Assembly (NCBI GenBank): GCA_023525975.1
Contig: JAKNSE010000041.1
Coordinates: 283,027 to 347,026 of the forward strand
Length of the DNA: 64,000 nt
Direction of reading: 5' to 3'
DNA from: Smallanthus sonchifolius
Taxonomy: Eukaryota > Streptophyta > Magnoliopsida > Asterales > Asteraceae
The first letter of the stretch is position 1; each line of letters begins with the position of its first letter. Of the stretch, positions 22,248 to 34,070 are shown in pieces. Position numbers and translations under genes: made by a program. The notes under the pieces were generated by a model. It was given only the letters and a program-made list of their open reading frames with translations. It searched no databases and was not told the DNA's origin.

Positions 22248-24824
22248 TTATGGTAGCACAACAGCATGCTCTTCAGATTTGTCTTGCAAGAGAGGGGACT
22301 TTGAGTTCTCAACTTCAACAATTTTATCTTCTTTAGACTTTCCCCACATTACACCGTAGAATCCAATAACAATGACTGTTGATCCAATTAAACTGCCAAA
22401 TATTTTAACACAAGTGTCAACGACATGTTATGAACATATAACGCAATAACCAAGAAAGATTAATGCAATTTTACCATCCAAGATAGAGACTTTCCCCTAG
22501 AAATATGACACCCAAAATAGCTGCAATTACAATCCCTAACGGATTAAACATGGCAACAAAAAGTGGCCCTTTCATCTTCACACACCATGCTCCAATCGTG
22601 ATTTGAAAACCGGCCCCGAAGAACCCCTATAAATAATTTTATCCACAAAATAACAAATCATTTTACTTTCAAGGAGAAAGAGAAAATAAGTAAGAAAATC
22701 TTGTCAACTTACCGAGTACAGAATGGCAAGTAACCTCGTTTTAGACTGTAAACTAAACGCATTCAAATCATGTTCCAAAATCAGTGATGCTAAAAAAGAT
22801 AAAACGACTATAACGGAGCAGTAAGCCAACATCATAATCAGTGCTGCCGAGTATTTCTTGAGGATTAAAGCCTGTAAATATTCACAAGTAAGCAAACCTG
22901 CATATACAAGTAATAATGTGCATGTATGAACTGTGAGTAGTAAATATTAATGTACCTGTGTTATTATGAACAAAGCAGCTAAGACACTGTCAATTAGCAT
23001 CAGAATGCTACCTAGGATCCAGTTTGATGATTGTCCAAGGAGACCTTGTGGGCTGACTGAATTTAAATGAGTTGTGTTTATAATTGCAGGCCCTGTGTAG
23101 AAAGTTACTATAATAGCCCCCAACATTGAAACTACTGTTCCAATGAGTTTGATCCACATGGCCAATTGTTCATTATCTAGTCTTTCTACCCTGAAATTAT
23201 GGGAAAAGTATGATCTTTTGTAGTGAATTCCTGTTTTTTTAGTTAAATAGTGAATTTTTTTAATTATGTAAAGGATAGATATGATTCTTGATCAATACCC
23301 AAAGATGATGGCAAGTACAAATGTAAAGCCTGGTATGAGGTTAAGAATTGCTGTTGCAACTGTTGCAGAAACATATGTAAATCCTGCATACCCAACTACC
23401 TGTGCCAAAAATCTGAAACGGGTTTTGATAAAAATAACAAAAAAGAATCAGACCCTTGATCAATTACTCTACAACTAGATTCAGCTTGAGAGGCAATGTT
23501 GCTACAATATTTTCTTAATTATGGGAGTCTCTACAAGTCTGGTTTAGGGGAATTAGTTTACTATGCTTGATTTGATATAATGATATCTGAAATTAGGTTT
23601 AAAACGCGGAGAGACGGTTGTATCCTGAAAGCATATCAGTTTTCTCTGTGGTTTATATTTCTACTATTTTCCAAAAAAAAAAGAACGTCATTTTGTGGTC
23701 CTAACAATTTCTTTTGGGTTTTTGTAGAGCAGTTTCTTCCCTAGATGGTCAATTATAAGTACTTCTATATTACAAACTCTGTTGACTGGTGAAATAATGG
23801 ATTTGAAGACAAATTATCAAGAAATGTAAAATGACAGAGCCATAATAGTCAAAGGCGCGAAAGGAGCGCATCTAGGCGACCAGGCACAGCCTAGCGCAGC
23901 AAAATCGCCTTGCGTCCATCCAGGCGCAAAAAACTGGAAAAACATGTAAAAATCTACAAAAACCTATCTGAACCGGCCTAAACATGTCTAAAACAACAAA
24001 AAATGGCATGGAGTATACGTGCGCCTTGCTTGTCTTGGGCGCACACTTTTTAAGCGCTTTGCTGCTAGGCGACATGCTCACCCTTTGCGCCTTGAGTGTG
24101 CCTTGAACCAATGTTGTCAAGGCACGCGCCTAGGTGCAGGTTTAGTGCCTAGTGGAGACCTAGGCTTGATTTGGGGCATTTCTTGTAAAAGCGAGCTCAG
24201 GCGAGCACCTAGGCGCGTTTTCCGGTCAGATTCCGGGTAAAAGTCGCTGGAACTTGTCTAAAACCCCTAATCAAGCCTGGAATCATCTTAAAAAAAGACT
24301 AAACTAGCCCTAAACAAGCCTAAAACAAGTTTAAAAGCCCTAAAAATGGTATTCTTATACTATGCGCCTAGCTTAAAAAAGCCCTCGCTTTTTTTTGCGT
24401 CTTGCGACTAGGCTCCGGGCTTGGCCTTTGAGCCCCTAGGACCGAGCATTTATAATAAAGTAGATATGTGAGATAATATATGCAGATATTAGATACCCAA
24501 GTATGCCAAGTACAAGGAAACCACCGATGGTTGAGGAAGTTAGCGGAGGGTGATCCGGTGATCTGCAAAATACACAAAAGCTCTCAGTCTAACATGCTTG
24601 TAAGATGCAGATACAAAACACACAGACACACACAAGTACCTATGGATGAGAAAAGCAGCAGGAAGAAGAATAAGGCATGTTAAAACATTGGAGTAGAATA
24701 CATAGGAAAAGTTTTGCATCCCAGTTTCTATGGCTTTCTTGCCTGCTAATGTTAATCCCACCTGTGAAACTTGGGCAACCACCATGGCCAAATATGGCAG
24801 TGCACCCTTCATCTTCATCATCAT
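22248..24824 (-). CDS. WAT1-related transporter B (MtN21/EamA family)
   Basis: Predicted 351-residue product from seven exons in transcript order: 24824-24640, 24562-24497, 23412-23299, 23190-22956, 22871-22713, 22626-22475, 22392-22248. All introns are GT-AG and all phases agree. It starts MMMKMKGALPYLAMVV; ATGs at the next codons are also possible starts. Exon 1 carries the family's first helix and GLTLAGKKAIETGM; exon 3 has LNLIPGFTFVLA; exon 6 has CVKMKGPLFVAMFNPLGIVIA; exon 7 has GFYGVMWGKSKE. The tail is hydrophilic with SPLLQ. Two EamA domains and ten helices are expected; the transported compound is unknown. It is the downstream member of a tandem pair: the stop of gene C lies 534 bp upstream of this start. 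Intron 2 (1084 bp) is enlarged by a repeat. Confidence 0.92.
23840..24450. repeat. GC-rich CCTAGGCGC-type repeat in intron 2 of gene B
   Basis: Within the intron, composition jumps to GC-rich with many copies of CTAGGCG, GGCGCA and AAGGCGC in both orientations. The interior has repeated CTAAAACAAG or CCTAAAC-like segments (24250-24345). The stretch 24108-24130 (AATGTTGTCAAGGCACGCGC) looks like an element edge, so two adjacent insertions are possible. The family is not identified. Confidence 0.5.
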
Positions 24825-25357
24825 CTTGAAGATCTTGGAGGCACAAGATTGCTTATACTTTGGTCAACAGTAGTCATAGTAATACGAGTCTACTAATGCT
24901 TAATCTAATGAATTTCTTAGTATCAGGACCACTTAGGATGTTGCGGTTATTATTTATTTATTCATGATGTTACTGACTACGAGTAAGAATTTAGCTAGAC
25001 CAAGATTTATGTGTTTTTTTTATTGCCAGGACCACCTAGTGGAAATGATGTTTGAAATCACATATTTTAATGATTTGATGGAATTTCTTTATTTGTACAA
25101 GTACACCATGTTTAACTTATTTGATTTGATGGACCAACTATAAGTAAAGAACCGTAACCGTAGTGCTGACCAGATATAGTAAGAGAAAGAAAAATGGATA
25201 GTTATACGCTATCATAACCGCCTAATGGTTAAAAAATGACAACAAAAAGGGTCTTTGAAGTAATTAAGTTGTATCATATTATTATTGTTATTATTACACA
25301 AAAGATGCCTTACAATGACAATAGACTCCTGCTTGAATAAATAATCTAGAGATGCAT
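24825..25357 (-). promoter_or_regulatory. Gene B upstream region, partly shared with gene C
   Basis: The 533 bp between the genes contains blocks also found upstream of gene C, in the same order. One is ATCTAATGAATTTCTTAGTA (24903 here, 28256 there); another is AAGATTTATGTGTTTTTT (about 25000 here, about 28345 there). The tandem duplication therefore included upstream DNA, and these blocks are the best candidates for shared control sequence. The end near 25357 would also hold the 3' UTR of gene C. Confidence 0.5.
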
Positions 25358-28163
25358 TTATGGTATCACATCACTTGAGTTTTGTTGCAAGAGAGGGGAG
25401 TTTGAGCTCCCAACTTCAACAATTGATTCTTCTTTAGACTTTCCCCACATTACACCATAGAATCCAATAACAATGATTGCTGATCCAACCAAACTGCCAA
25501 AATATTTAAACACAAGATATGTTATGAACTTATAACACAATAACTATTAAAGTTTAAGGCTTTTTTACCATCCAAGATAGAGACCATCCCCTAGAAACAA
25601 GACACCCAAAATAGCTGCAATCACAATCCCTAACGGTTGAAATATTGCAACAAAAAGAGGCCCTTTCATCTTTACACACCACGATCCGATTGCGATTTGA
25701 AAACAGCCTCCAAACAGGGCCTAAGCCACCATCCATTTTATTCATAAAGAACAAATCAATATAAATTAAAGCAAGAAACAGATGATGGTAAGGAATAGAA
25801 AGTTATTTTTTTCAACTTACAGAGTACAAAATAGCAAGTAACCTCGTTTCTGACTGTAAATTAAACATACTTAAATCGTGCTCCAAAATAAACGAGGTGA
25901 AAAGAGATAAAACCGTTGCAGAGGAGCAGGAAGCCAATACCATAATCAACACTGCTGAGTATTTCTTCAGGATTAACGCCTGTATATATTTAAAAGTAAG
26001 AAAAAACTATTTATGCAAGTAGTAATGCAAGTGAATAAGTAATGTACCTGTGCAATAATGAACAATGCAGATAACATACTATCAATTAACATTAAAAGTC
26101 CACCTAGGATGAAATCTGATGATTGTCCTAGGAGATGTTGTGGGGCAACTGAACCTAAACGAGGTGTTATAATCGCCGGGCCTGTGTATAAAGTGACGGT
26201 TATGGCCCCGATGACTGAAACTAGTGTTCCAATGATTTTGGCCAAACCTCCATGCCCTAGTTTTTCTACCCTGCAAAAGATGAAATCTTGTGAATTGGGT
26301 GTTGTTTGGGCATATTGATTAAGTTGTTGGAAACATGTAGAGATTCTTGATTAAAAGTTTAATACCCAAAAATGATGGCAAATAGAAATGTGAAGCCTGG
26401 TATTAGGTTAAGAATTGCTGTGGCTTCTGTAGCAGAAGCATATGTAATTCCTACATACCCAATTACCTGCATCAAGAATCTGGAAACAAATAACAAACAA
26501 ACATTCCAGTAAAAATCTCACTCATAACAAGGCTATTGGTAGGGTCTGAGTAGGGTGTGATGAGGACAAACATTTTCTCTGTTAGGTATTAGATCAGAGG
26601 CGGTCCAACGGAAGCAATCAAACACACACACACACAATAGCAGAAAATAAAAGACACGAGAGATTTAATGTGGTTCGGTCAAGATGACATACATCCACGG
26701 GTTGCAACTACGGTTTATTCTTATTAGGTGCTCAAGATTTACAATTACATCATATGGTATTTATTTATAATACCAACATTAAGGTTAGTAAATAAGGCAA
26801 TAACTTAGGCTACAAGAAACAAAAGAAACACAACCACCCTAGGGCCGGCTGCCCTATGCTCCTGTCCTTCCAGCCGTAACAGGCCCAAAGGGGTCCAGCC
26901 GCAGGTGCCCAAGGCCCAGCCCGGCCTGGCCCAAAGCCTTCACAACCCAACATTCTCTATCCCAGGCAGAGGTGCACAAATTGGTTTTTCTCAAGAACCG
27001 GTTCCGGTTCTTAACGGTTCCGATTCTTACCAGTTCTGGTTCCAGGTCCGGTTCTTTGTTGAAAAACCAGAACCTATGTACCCGGTTCTGGTTCTTACAG
27101 GTTTCGGTTCTTACCGGTTCCGGTAATTCAAGACGGGTATTTCAAGAACCTGTTTTCGGGTATTCGAAAAACTTGGTTAAACATATAAATACATTAATTA
27201 AACATATAAATAACTAACTTAAAAAGTCCAATAACATTAAAAACTTAAAATGTTACAAAATAGATAAATGTTTAAAACATAAACTCATAAAACATAGATA
27301 AATTATAAAAAAAAAAACTAGATTGTCTGACCCGTTTGACTCATTTGACTCATAAAACCTTTTTTCACTTTTAGTTTTAAACAATTTAAGTTTTACCGCT
27401 ATTAAAATTTTAAACATATACGCGTCACGAATCTGTAAAACATAGATGGATTAGTGTCACAAGACATAAGGGTAGAGGTGCACAAATCGGGTATTCTCAA
27501 GAACCGGTTCCGGTTCCAAGTCCGATTCTTGGTTGAAAAACCGGAACCTATGTACCCGGTTCCGGTTTTTCAAGAACCGATTTGGTTCCGGAAGAACCGG
27601 TTTTCGGGAAGAACCGGTTCCGGTTCCTTGGGCGGTTCCAGTTCCGGTTCCGGTTTTTTTGTTCACCTCTAATCCCAAGGGATAGAAAGGTTGCTCCCAT
27701 TGAGAGCCCCTAACTCCAAATATGTTCTTTTTTTGTTACGTTTACAATATACAGTATAGTAATCCAGATAACATACAAAGTGGCTAATATATTTACAAAT
27801 GTGATAAAGTATGCAAGTTTTTAGTTACCCAAGTATGCCAAGCCCAAGAAAACCACCGGCGACTGAGATCGTAAGTGTAGGGCGATTCGGTGATCTGTGA
27901 ATTAAATAAATAAATAAATATTCCCAGTCTTTGATACAAGAAGAAGAAAATTGAAAAATAATTTAAATAACTTACCTGTAAATGAAGAAGGCAGGAGGAA
28001 GAAGAAGAAGGGATGCTATGGCATTAGTGTAAAATATATAGGTTAAATTGTTCATCCCAGTTTCTATGGCTTTTTTCCCTGCTAATGTTAAGCCCACTTG
28101 TGCAATCTGAACTACCACCATTGCTGCAAAGGGCAGTGCACTCTTCATCTTCATCTTCATCAT
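25358..28163 (-). CDS. WAT1-related transporter C (MtN21/EamA family)
   Basis: Predicted 345-residue product from seven exons in transcript order: 28163-27976, 27894-27829, 26479-26366, 26270-26048, 25979-25821, 25720-25569, 25493-25358. Splice sites are GT-AG and phases match gene B exactly. Exons 2, 3, 5 and 6 have identical lengths (66, 114, 159, 152). It starts MMKMKMKSALPFAAMVV and ends with a hydrophilic tail including NSPLLQQNSS. Family blocks include LAGKKAIETGM, LNLIPGFTF, CVKMKGPLFVAIFQPLG and GFYGVMWGKSKEE. Two EamA domains are expected in a ten-helix membrane protein of unknown substrate. It differs from B by four fewer codons in exon 4 and three fewer in exon 7. Intron 2 is 1349 bp because of a solo LTR and a MITE; without them it would be about 260 bp. 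Confidence 0.92.
26580..26952 (-). mobile_element. Solo LTR, Copia-like, in intron 2 of gene C
   Basis: A 373-bp unit with TGTTAGG and CCCAACA ends (TG...CA) is flanked by a perfect 5-bp duplication TTCTC (26575-26579 and 26953-26957). Read on the minus strand it has a TATAAATA stretch and an AATAAA-type signal downstream, so the LTR probably points the same way as the gene. No internal retrotransposon sequence is present, which fits LTR-LTR recombination. Copia rather than Gypsy is inferred from length only. Confidence 0.8.
26967..27671 (+). mobile_element. hAT-type MITE, copy 2, in intron 2 of gene C
   Basis: The ends are CAGAGGTG (26967) and CACCTCTA (27664-27671), with an 8-bp flank ATCCCAGG or ATCCCAAG (one mismatch). 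It shares the whole architecture of the copy at 8044-8798: subterminal GAACCGGTTCCGGTTC arrays and an AT-rich middle with AAAACTTAAAATGTTACAAA. It is 705 bp long and non-coding. It sits a few bases from the end of the solo LTR, inside the same older SINE. Confidence 0.87.
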
Positions 28164-28400
28164 CTGCTTAAATTTTTAGTCAAACTGTATCAGTCAACTG
28201 AACTCTAGTAATAGTATTATCTTGAAGGCAATATATAATACTTGAGTAAGATCCAATCTAATGAATTTCTTAGTAGCAGAAACAATAAGGATGTGTTAGT
28301 TTTGTTTGTTATTCCTAATATAATCAAAGAATCTTGCAAGATCAAGATTTATGTGTTTTTTATTATTAGAAATCACTTAGTTTATTAAAGATGGGTTTTT
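28164..28400 (-). promoter_or_regulatory. Gene C upstream region
   Basis: It shares ordered sequence blocks with the region upstream of gene B. A TATTATATATTG stretch on the minus strand (about 28229-28240) is a possible TATA element about 65-75 bases before the start codon. No specific factor site can be assigned. Confidence 0.4.
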
Positions 28401-31400
28401 TAATTCATACAAATACCTCATGTGTCATTTAAGGTGAATAGATTATTGCATATGACCGGCGGAATGGGTATGATGTCATTCAGCTTTCCTATGATGCTTT
28501 TGGTCTGCAAGTGTGGAAATTGACCAGTCAGTCTTGGTGAGCTAAACAATCAGAAGTAATGCATTTGGGCTTCGTTTTATGGGCCTTAATTGGCTCATAG
28601 GTCATCTATCTAATAGACAGACCACAAGAATGATGGTATAAATGTTTAGAAGTGTTGATCACTTAATTTTAACTTGTTAGATAAAACTTATAATAACAAA
28701 TCAATAATGATTATATAAAACATATTGTAAACTGTAGAATGATTATACCAGAGTCGTGTCTCGACATCTATAGTCATGGTAGGCTAATGATTATGTGTTG
28801 AATTGCAACAGGAAAACGGGTCGTTTTTCAATTAGAATATTAATAACAAAAATAAAGATCCTCTCTTTATTCGTATGGGAGTTATGTAGTATGAGCGATA
28901 TAGAAAACGAATTACAAATAATGAAAATTAACATTACATAAACGTAAAAATGATCCAAACCAATGTCTTCAATGAGTAGTCTTCGGCTTTGTTCTTGACT
29001 AGAACACTCGAACAAACTAAGACGGTTGGCGTCGGTTGAGACTTCGTATTCAAAATGGGTCTCTTGAAACATATTTCGAGTCTCCCCAAAGTGAACTTGT
29101 ATGTCTCTTAAGGTACAACAACTGGAACAGTCTGTACTGTCGGAGATGGCTCTCGCACCCGAGATAGCACGTTTTTTTTGTATTTTTCACATTCTGTGGA
29201 AAAAAGATGAAGTTGTGATGAACTGAACAATTATAGAGTGCTCGTCTCAAAATTTCTTGAAATGCTCATGGTTTCTCATCATTCAAAATGAACCTACAAG
29301 TTCATTTTTATGCTCATACCAAATAGAAACCAACATGCCCATTAATCTTATAATAAACAAAATTTAATTGCATTAAGACGAATTTAATTGAACAATCAAA
29401 CAAAACTACCATTTCAATTCATGACAGTTGTTGAAACTGCTCGGTTGAACCGAGAAGTGGCAAACTACGATTTACTTTTTGACATAACCTTTTAAAGGTC
29501 ATATGTCTAGCGCAAACTACGATTTACTTGATCTCGTTGGTTAGCAAGTCTCGTAAATTTTGCAGTAACATGTTACTAAAAACAATTAAAAATGTATTAG
29601 ATGAAAAATGTAACACACATTAAGTAGTTGTATGCATTCACATTTTGTTGATTTTTTAAAACTGATTGGTCAAAAAGTTAGGTAAAAGTTATTTTCACCA
29701 AGAGATCGAGTTTGACTTGGACTATTCCGTTTGAAATTTAATATTCATTTTACAACTCATTCTAATATATATTTGTTAAAGATCAGCATATATTCTATAG
29801 AAGAATCCACAAAGTACCAATCTTAATTTAGTAACCAAACTATCATTTTAATTTTTTAATGAAAATTAAGGACAATGATATATATAGATATGAATTTATA
29901 AGACTAACAGGCCTATGTTGGTCCCCAATTGTTTGGTCCATATCAAAGTCATTGTCGACTAACAATATCTTTATTATTTTTGTTGTTTATTTTATAGGAG
30001 GCTATATTAATAAAAATGTATACTATATTAAATATAATCTATAAACCAGTCATGATAAGCGATGTATAAATTCAACTTTGAAGATGAAAGATATACAAAA
30101 GATATACAAGTTGATATACAAAATGCAAAATGCATCCATCGTATACATGGACGGCTTTACAATATAATAAAAAAAAGTGACAATTTTAGACCCTCACATT
30201 TACGGGACCATTAAATTTTATAGGATTTTGGTATGCAATGAGAGTAAAAGCTTCACATCATTGATTTCTTAGAAACATTGATTTAATACCAAGCGGATTC
30301 CAACCCAAATGATATGCATTTGATCTGATTATCTCTCAAAACCCCTTTGCCTTGTTTTGTTGTCTCACTTGTTTTTATTTATAAAAACATTTACACCCTT
30401 TTTATTAGACTAAACGATTATGACGACTAAGTATTAAAAGATATTGTGTCTATTGGTTTGATACTTGTTTATTACCTAAATTATATTGCGTTATGATAGG
30501 TGCTCTTACCTTATTATGTGTGGATTAGTTGACGTAATAGTCATTTTATAAATATATAAACCTGATCAAAGTGTTACAAATCTTAATCATAAAACTACTC
30601 ACTAACACGACATCAATACTACACAAGAATAATCTAGTCAGGTTTTGAGTTAACTAATATAACCAGTTTATTAAACAGGTCATCCTAAATATGACTTGTT
30701 TAATAAATGGGTTAACCTGTTTAAGTTTAAGGATTTTTAATAAGGTTCTTATTTAGATTTTTATGGGTTATTTAAAAAGTGTTAAAATTTAAAGTTTAAT
30801 ATTTTGGCTTTTAATTTCCATTTCCATAAGTAAAATTAATTTTCCTCTTGAACTTTTCATAAACTCTTCATTTCCACAAGTTTATTCATTAGTTCTAACT
30901 ACCCATTCCTTAATCCTTTCCATTCGATTACTCCAATCTCGAGGTAATTATATAATACCAACTTTATTAATTGGTAATGAGAGATAATGAAACAGAAATA
31001 ATTAAAAGAATACCAATTACAAATTAAATAATAAAACTCCATTTGAGATAGAGTCATTGGTTGTTTAAATGGGTCGACCCGAAACACGGCATAACACGAA
31101 TATATATATGTGTCGTGTTCGGTTGTTCAGCCCGCCAACATGAAATCCTTTAACCCACCAACCCGACACGATTGGCACCCCTGCTTAAGGCATATCGACA
31201 AACAATACCCACCAACCCAATGACTAGCTGTTCATACGTCGGACCAGCAAGCACACCCAACCTCGTTACGGCAAACTGTGAGGGCCATACGAACCATTTA
31301 TGATGGAATAATCCAAAAGAACTCAGTAAAAATAACCTTATCTTCGTAGAGAAGAGGGTATTCAATACTCACGTATTACATAACATCTACTCTTTATATA

Positions 31401-31959
31401 TGTATCTCTAAAATACCTATATTGGTTATCATGTGTAAGTCTAATCACATGGAGACTTTCCCCTATAGTGAGACTAGTGGTTCTCAATTGTGCATTATAG
31501 AAAAGACCATTTCATCCACCTAAATAGTATTGTAGCAACAATCAACTCTTTTCATCATCCTTATTAATAATTACAAGTAAAGTGTTTTTTTTCTAATTTA
31601 ATAATTATACAAGTATTTAAAGTTTTTTTTTCTAATTTAATAATCATGTTTGTTGATTCATAAAGAAACACAATAAAAATAAGGAAATGAAAAAAAATAA
31701 AGTTGGTAAAGAGTGATAAGTACGTTGAGATGAGAAAGAATTAATGGTAGCTAACACAAAGGTGAAAAGCAATGTGATCTCCATTCATGAGTCGTGGGTG
31801 CACATATAAAGTGGTTTTTGGGTAGCCTTAAGTGGACTTGCTTTTTCTATTTCCCTTTTCGCACTATGAACTCTTTTTTCTTATTCTTAATTTCAAAAGT
31901 TGTAGTTTTCTTCTCACTTTTCATCATGTAAATGAATATCAAAAAATGAAAAGCTATAA

Positions 31960-31962
<3 letters not shown>
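28401..31962. other. AT-rich intergenic DNA with weak relics
   Basis: No gene can be supported. At 28940-29250 the minus strand has an open, moderately GC stretch (residues such as CSSCCTLRDIQVHFGE) that might be a host gene fragment, unrecognised. At about 31060-31183 the minus strand starts CAGGGGTGCCAATCG and continues GTGTCGGGTTGG, which looks like one end of a widespread hAT-like non-autonomous element. Its other end was not found. Confidence 0.4.

Positions 31963-31997
<35 letters not shown>
31963..31997 (+). repeat. (ATT)n microsatellite
   Basis: About twelve ATT units without interruption. Confidence 0.95.
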
Positions 31998-31998
<1 letters not shown>

Positions 31999-32220
31999 AA
32001 AGTTAAAACTCCATGGGTTACTGGGTACCTAGGTGTAAAACGTCATGTTGAAAAAAGTTAAAACTCCATGTGTTACTGGGCGGCCAGATTTAAAACAACA
32101 CGCCTAGGTGTAAAACACAATGTTTTTGTGTAAAACGTCATGTTGAAAAAAACTAAAACTTCATATGTTACTGGGCGCCCAGATCTAAAACGTCATGTTG
32201 AAAACGCACAGTTCAAGTAT
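31998..32220 (+). repeat. Local repeats of a TTACTGGGCGCCCAGAT-type block
   Basis: The series AAAACGTCATGTTGAAAAAA followed by TTAAAACTCCATGTGTTACT and GGGCGCCCAGAT occurs about three times (near 32035, 32135 and 32190), with partial copies between. GGGCGCCC is itself palindromic. The function is unknown. Confidence 0.6.
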
Positions 32221-32554
32221 TTTTAAAATAAAATAATTTTTTTGAAAAAAAAACTATAGCAAGACCATACTCAATTTAAAGATAAAAAACGCTTGATTTT
32301 ATGGTATAATTTAAAAAAAATGACGTATAAAAAAGTTATGAACGTTTTAAAAAAATAGGAGAAATTGCATGTGACTCGCATGTGCAGATCTTTTGCTTGC
32401 CTCTTCCCATAATACCTTTCATGATAGTTTCTAATTTGCAGTTATTTACCAAAATGACACCGCGTGAATCTCATCCATAAAACACAATAATCTTGTGGTT
32501 AAGATTCTTTTTCTAGACTTTCTAGTCTTTTTGTCATTTCTAGCAGAACCTTAT

Positions 32555-32557
<3 letters not shown>

Positions 32558-32595
<38 letters not shown>
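32558..32595 (+). repeat. (TA)n microsatellite
   Basis: About 38 bases of pure TA directly abut the solo LTR that starts at 32596. Confidence 0.95.
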
Positions 32596-32600
<5 letters not shown>

Positions 32601-34070
32601 AACATCTTAAAATTTACGATAAAGCAAAGAAGACGGTTACCTGAAAGAATAAAGAAATGGATAATAAAGGGAAACGGGCTCGCGAGTTCCGGCCTTAGGA
32701 GGAGCTCGAGGGGTGCATGGTAGGGAGGGTAAGACATGATCTTCCCCTTATCATCCCCACTTCATCATCTTCTTCATTATCTTATAGAGAGCGCGAGATA
32801 AGGCTAGAGAGAGAAAGCTCCAAATCACAACACGAGACCTCCATTCGTGGCCTAGATCACTGCTAGAACCTCTCTGAAGATTGGAGAAGAAGGAATCAAG
32901 CGTTTACAGGTATCCAAACCCTTCCAGATTCGAATTCTTCTTTGAAAAGTGGGTTTTATGGTTTAAGTGGGTTTTCAATCAAAGTCGGGATTTTTACGTA
33001 AGTTTTGGCCTAAAAAGTATATATCTAGTTTCATGATATGAGTTTTGAACGTAAAAAAATTAAACTTGAATCAAAAACGAAGAATTAGGCCAAAAACATT
33101 TGAATCGTCCGAAAACAGGATGAATAGTCTGAAAACGATGAAGTCGACCGAAAAGTATTTCTGTCAAAATAGATACGTGTTGTTTCGAACGAAAAGCTAA
33201 CTTGAACAAAATAGTTTTCGGACAAAATAGTTCTCAGACAGAATGTTTTTGAACGAAATAGTTGCTCGATGAATGACATTTCGAACGAGATAGTTTTCGG
33301 TCAAAAAAGATTTCGACCGAAAGAGATTTCGGACAAGGAGTTTTCGAATGAAGATCTTAGTTATAACTATGTAATGATATGTCACGTTCGTGACTCTTGA
33401 ACATATCGATTAGCATCCCACCTAGCATGAAGTTTCATTGCTGAGTGAGAAAATTCTATAGAAGTCAGTTGAGTTCTTATTGCCCTTTTTCTCTAACGGT
33501 TTTGGGCTGGCATTCATACTGGTAGAAAATTTCGAAAGGCAAAGTATAGTTTTTATAAAAGTATTATTTTTATAAAGTAAAAGAGAAAGTTATAGTTTTA
33601 TAAAAATATTATTTTTATAAAAATAAAGGGAAAAGTGTTAAAGAGTATAGTACTATATTTGAATTTTATTTTAAAGAGTTAAAACAAAGAAGGTAAATAA
33701 GCTAAACTTCGGTGTAGCATAACAGTGACAATGACAGATGTCATATTATTTTTTAAATTAAGTTACCTAAAGAAAGTTTACAGTTCAAAGTAAAGATAGA
33801 ACTCACCAACGTTAGCTGACTTTTTAGTATGCATGACAGGTAGTAAAGGTAAAGCAAAAGAAAGGTAAATGAGCTGTGAGGGCAAGATAGCATGGACATC
33901 GGGCTGCTATGCTGAAGACTGACTTTCTTATTCCCGACAGTTTATGTTTTGAACAATGTTAGACGTTACTAGATTATGAATGTTTTGAATTAAAGACTTT
34001 CGTTGTAATAGTTATTCTGATTTCAAGTTTTTGTGACAACTATGAGATGTACCCGGTTTGTAGCGTTTCA
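32596..34070 (+). mobile_element. Solo LTR, Ty3-like (TGTAACATC family)
   Basis: It starts TGTAACATCTTAAAAT and ends GTAGCGTTTCA. It has the same landmarks as the other LTRs here: GAACTCACCAACGTTAGCTGAC near 33792, and a late GCTGAAGACTGAC segment. Flanking TATAT on both sides could be the 5-bp duplication, but it lies in TA-rich DNA and is weak evidence. No primer binding site follows, so it is a solo LTR. A degenerate short array (33090-33350) lies inside. Confidence 0.7.
33090..33350 (+). repeat. Degenerate TTTCGAACGAAATAG array inside the solo LTR
   Basis: Motifs like TTTCGAACGAAA, TTTTCGGACAAAATAG and TTTCGACCGAAAGA recur every 15-25 bases. Each is partly palindromic (TTTCG..CGAAA). The array occupies the same part of the LTR as the GCGAACTT array in the LTRs of the intact element, but uses a different motif. 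Confidence 0.65.

Larger units (their letters stand above)
26525..27730 (-). mobile_element. Old Au-like SINE split by two later insertions
   Basis: The two outer pieces, 26525-26579 and about 27680-27730, join into a sequence resembling, on the minus strand, the 3' part of the plant Au SINE family. The order is GGGAGCAACCTTTCTATCCC, then a GTTTGTCCTCATCACACCCT segment, then CAGACCCTACC. The join becomes visible only after removing the Copia LTR and the hAT MITE. The head is missing. Family assignment is from memory of the Au consensus. Confidence 0.5.

Noticed and set aside
32596..34070. Solo LTR as the missing 5' LTR of element X
   Set aside because: It differs strongly from the X 3' LTR, is followed by TA repeats with no primer binding site, and is separated from X by 700 bp including another MITE.
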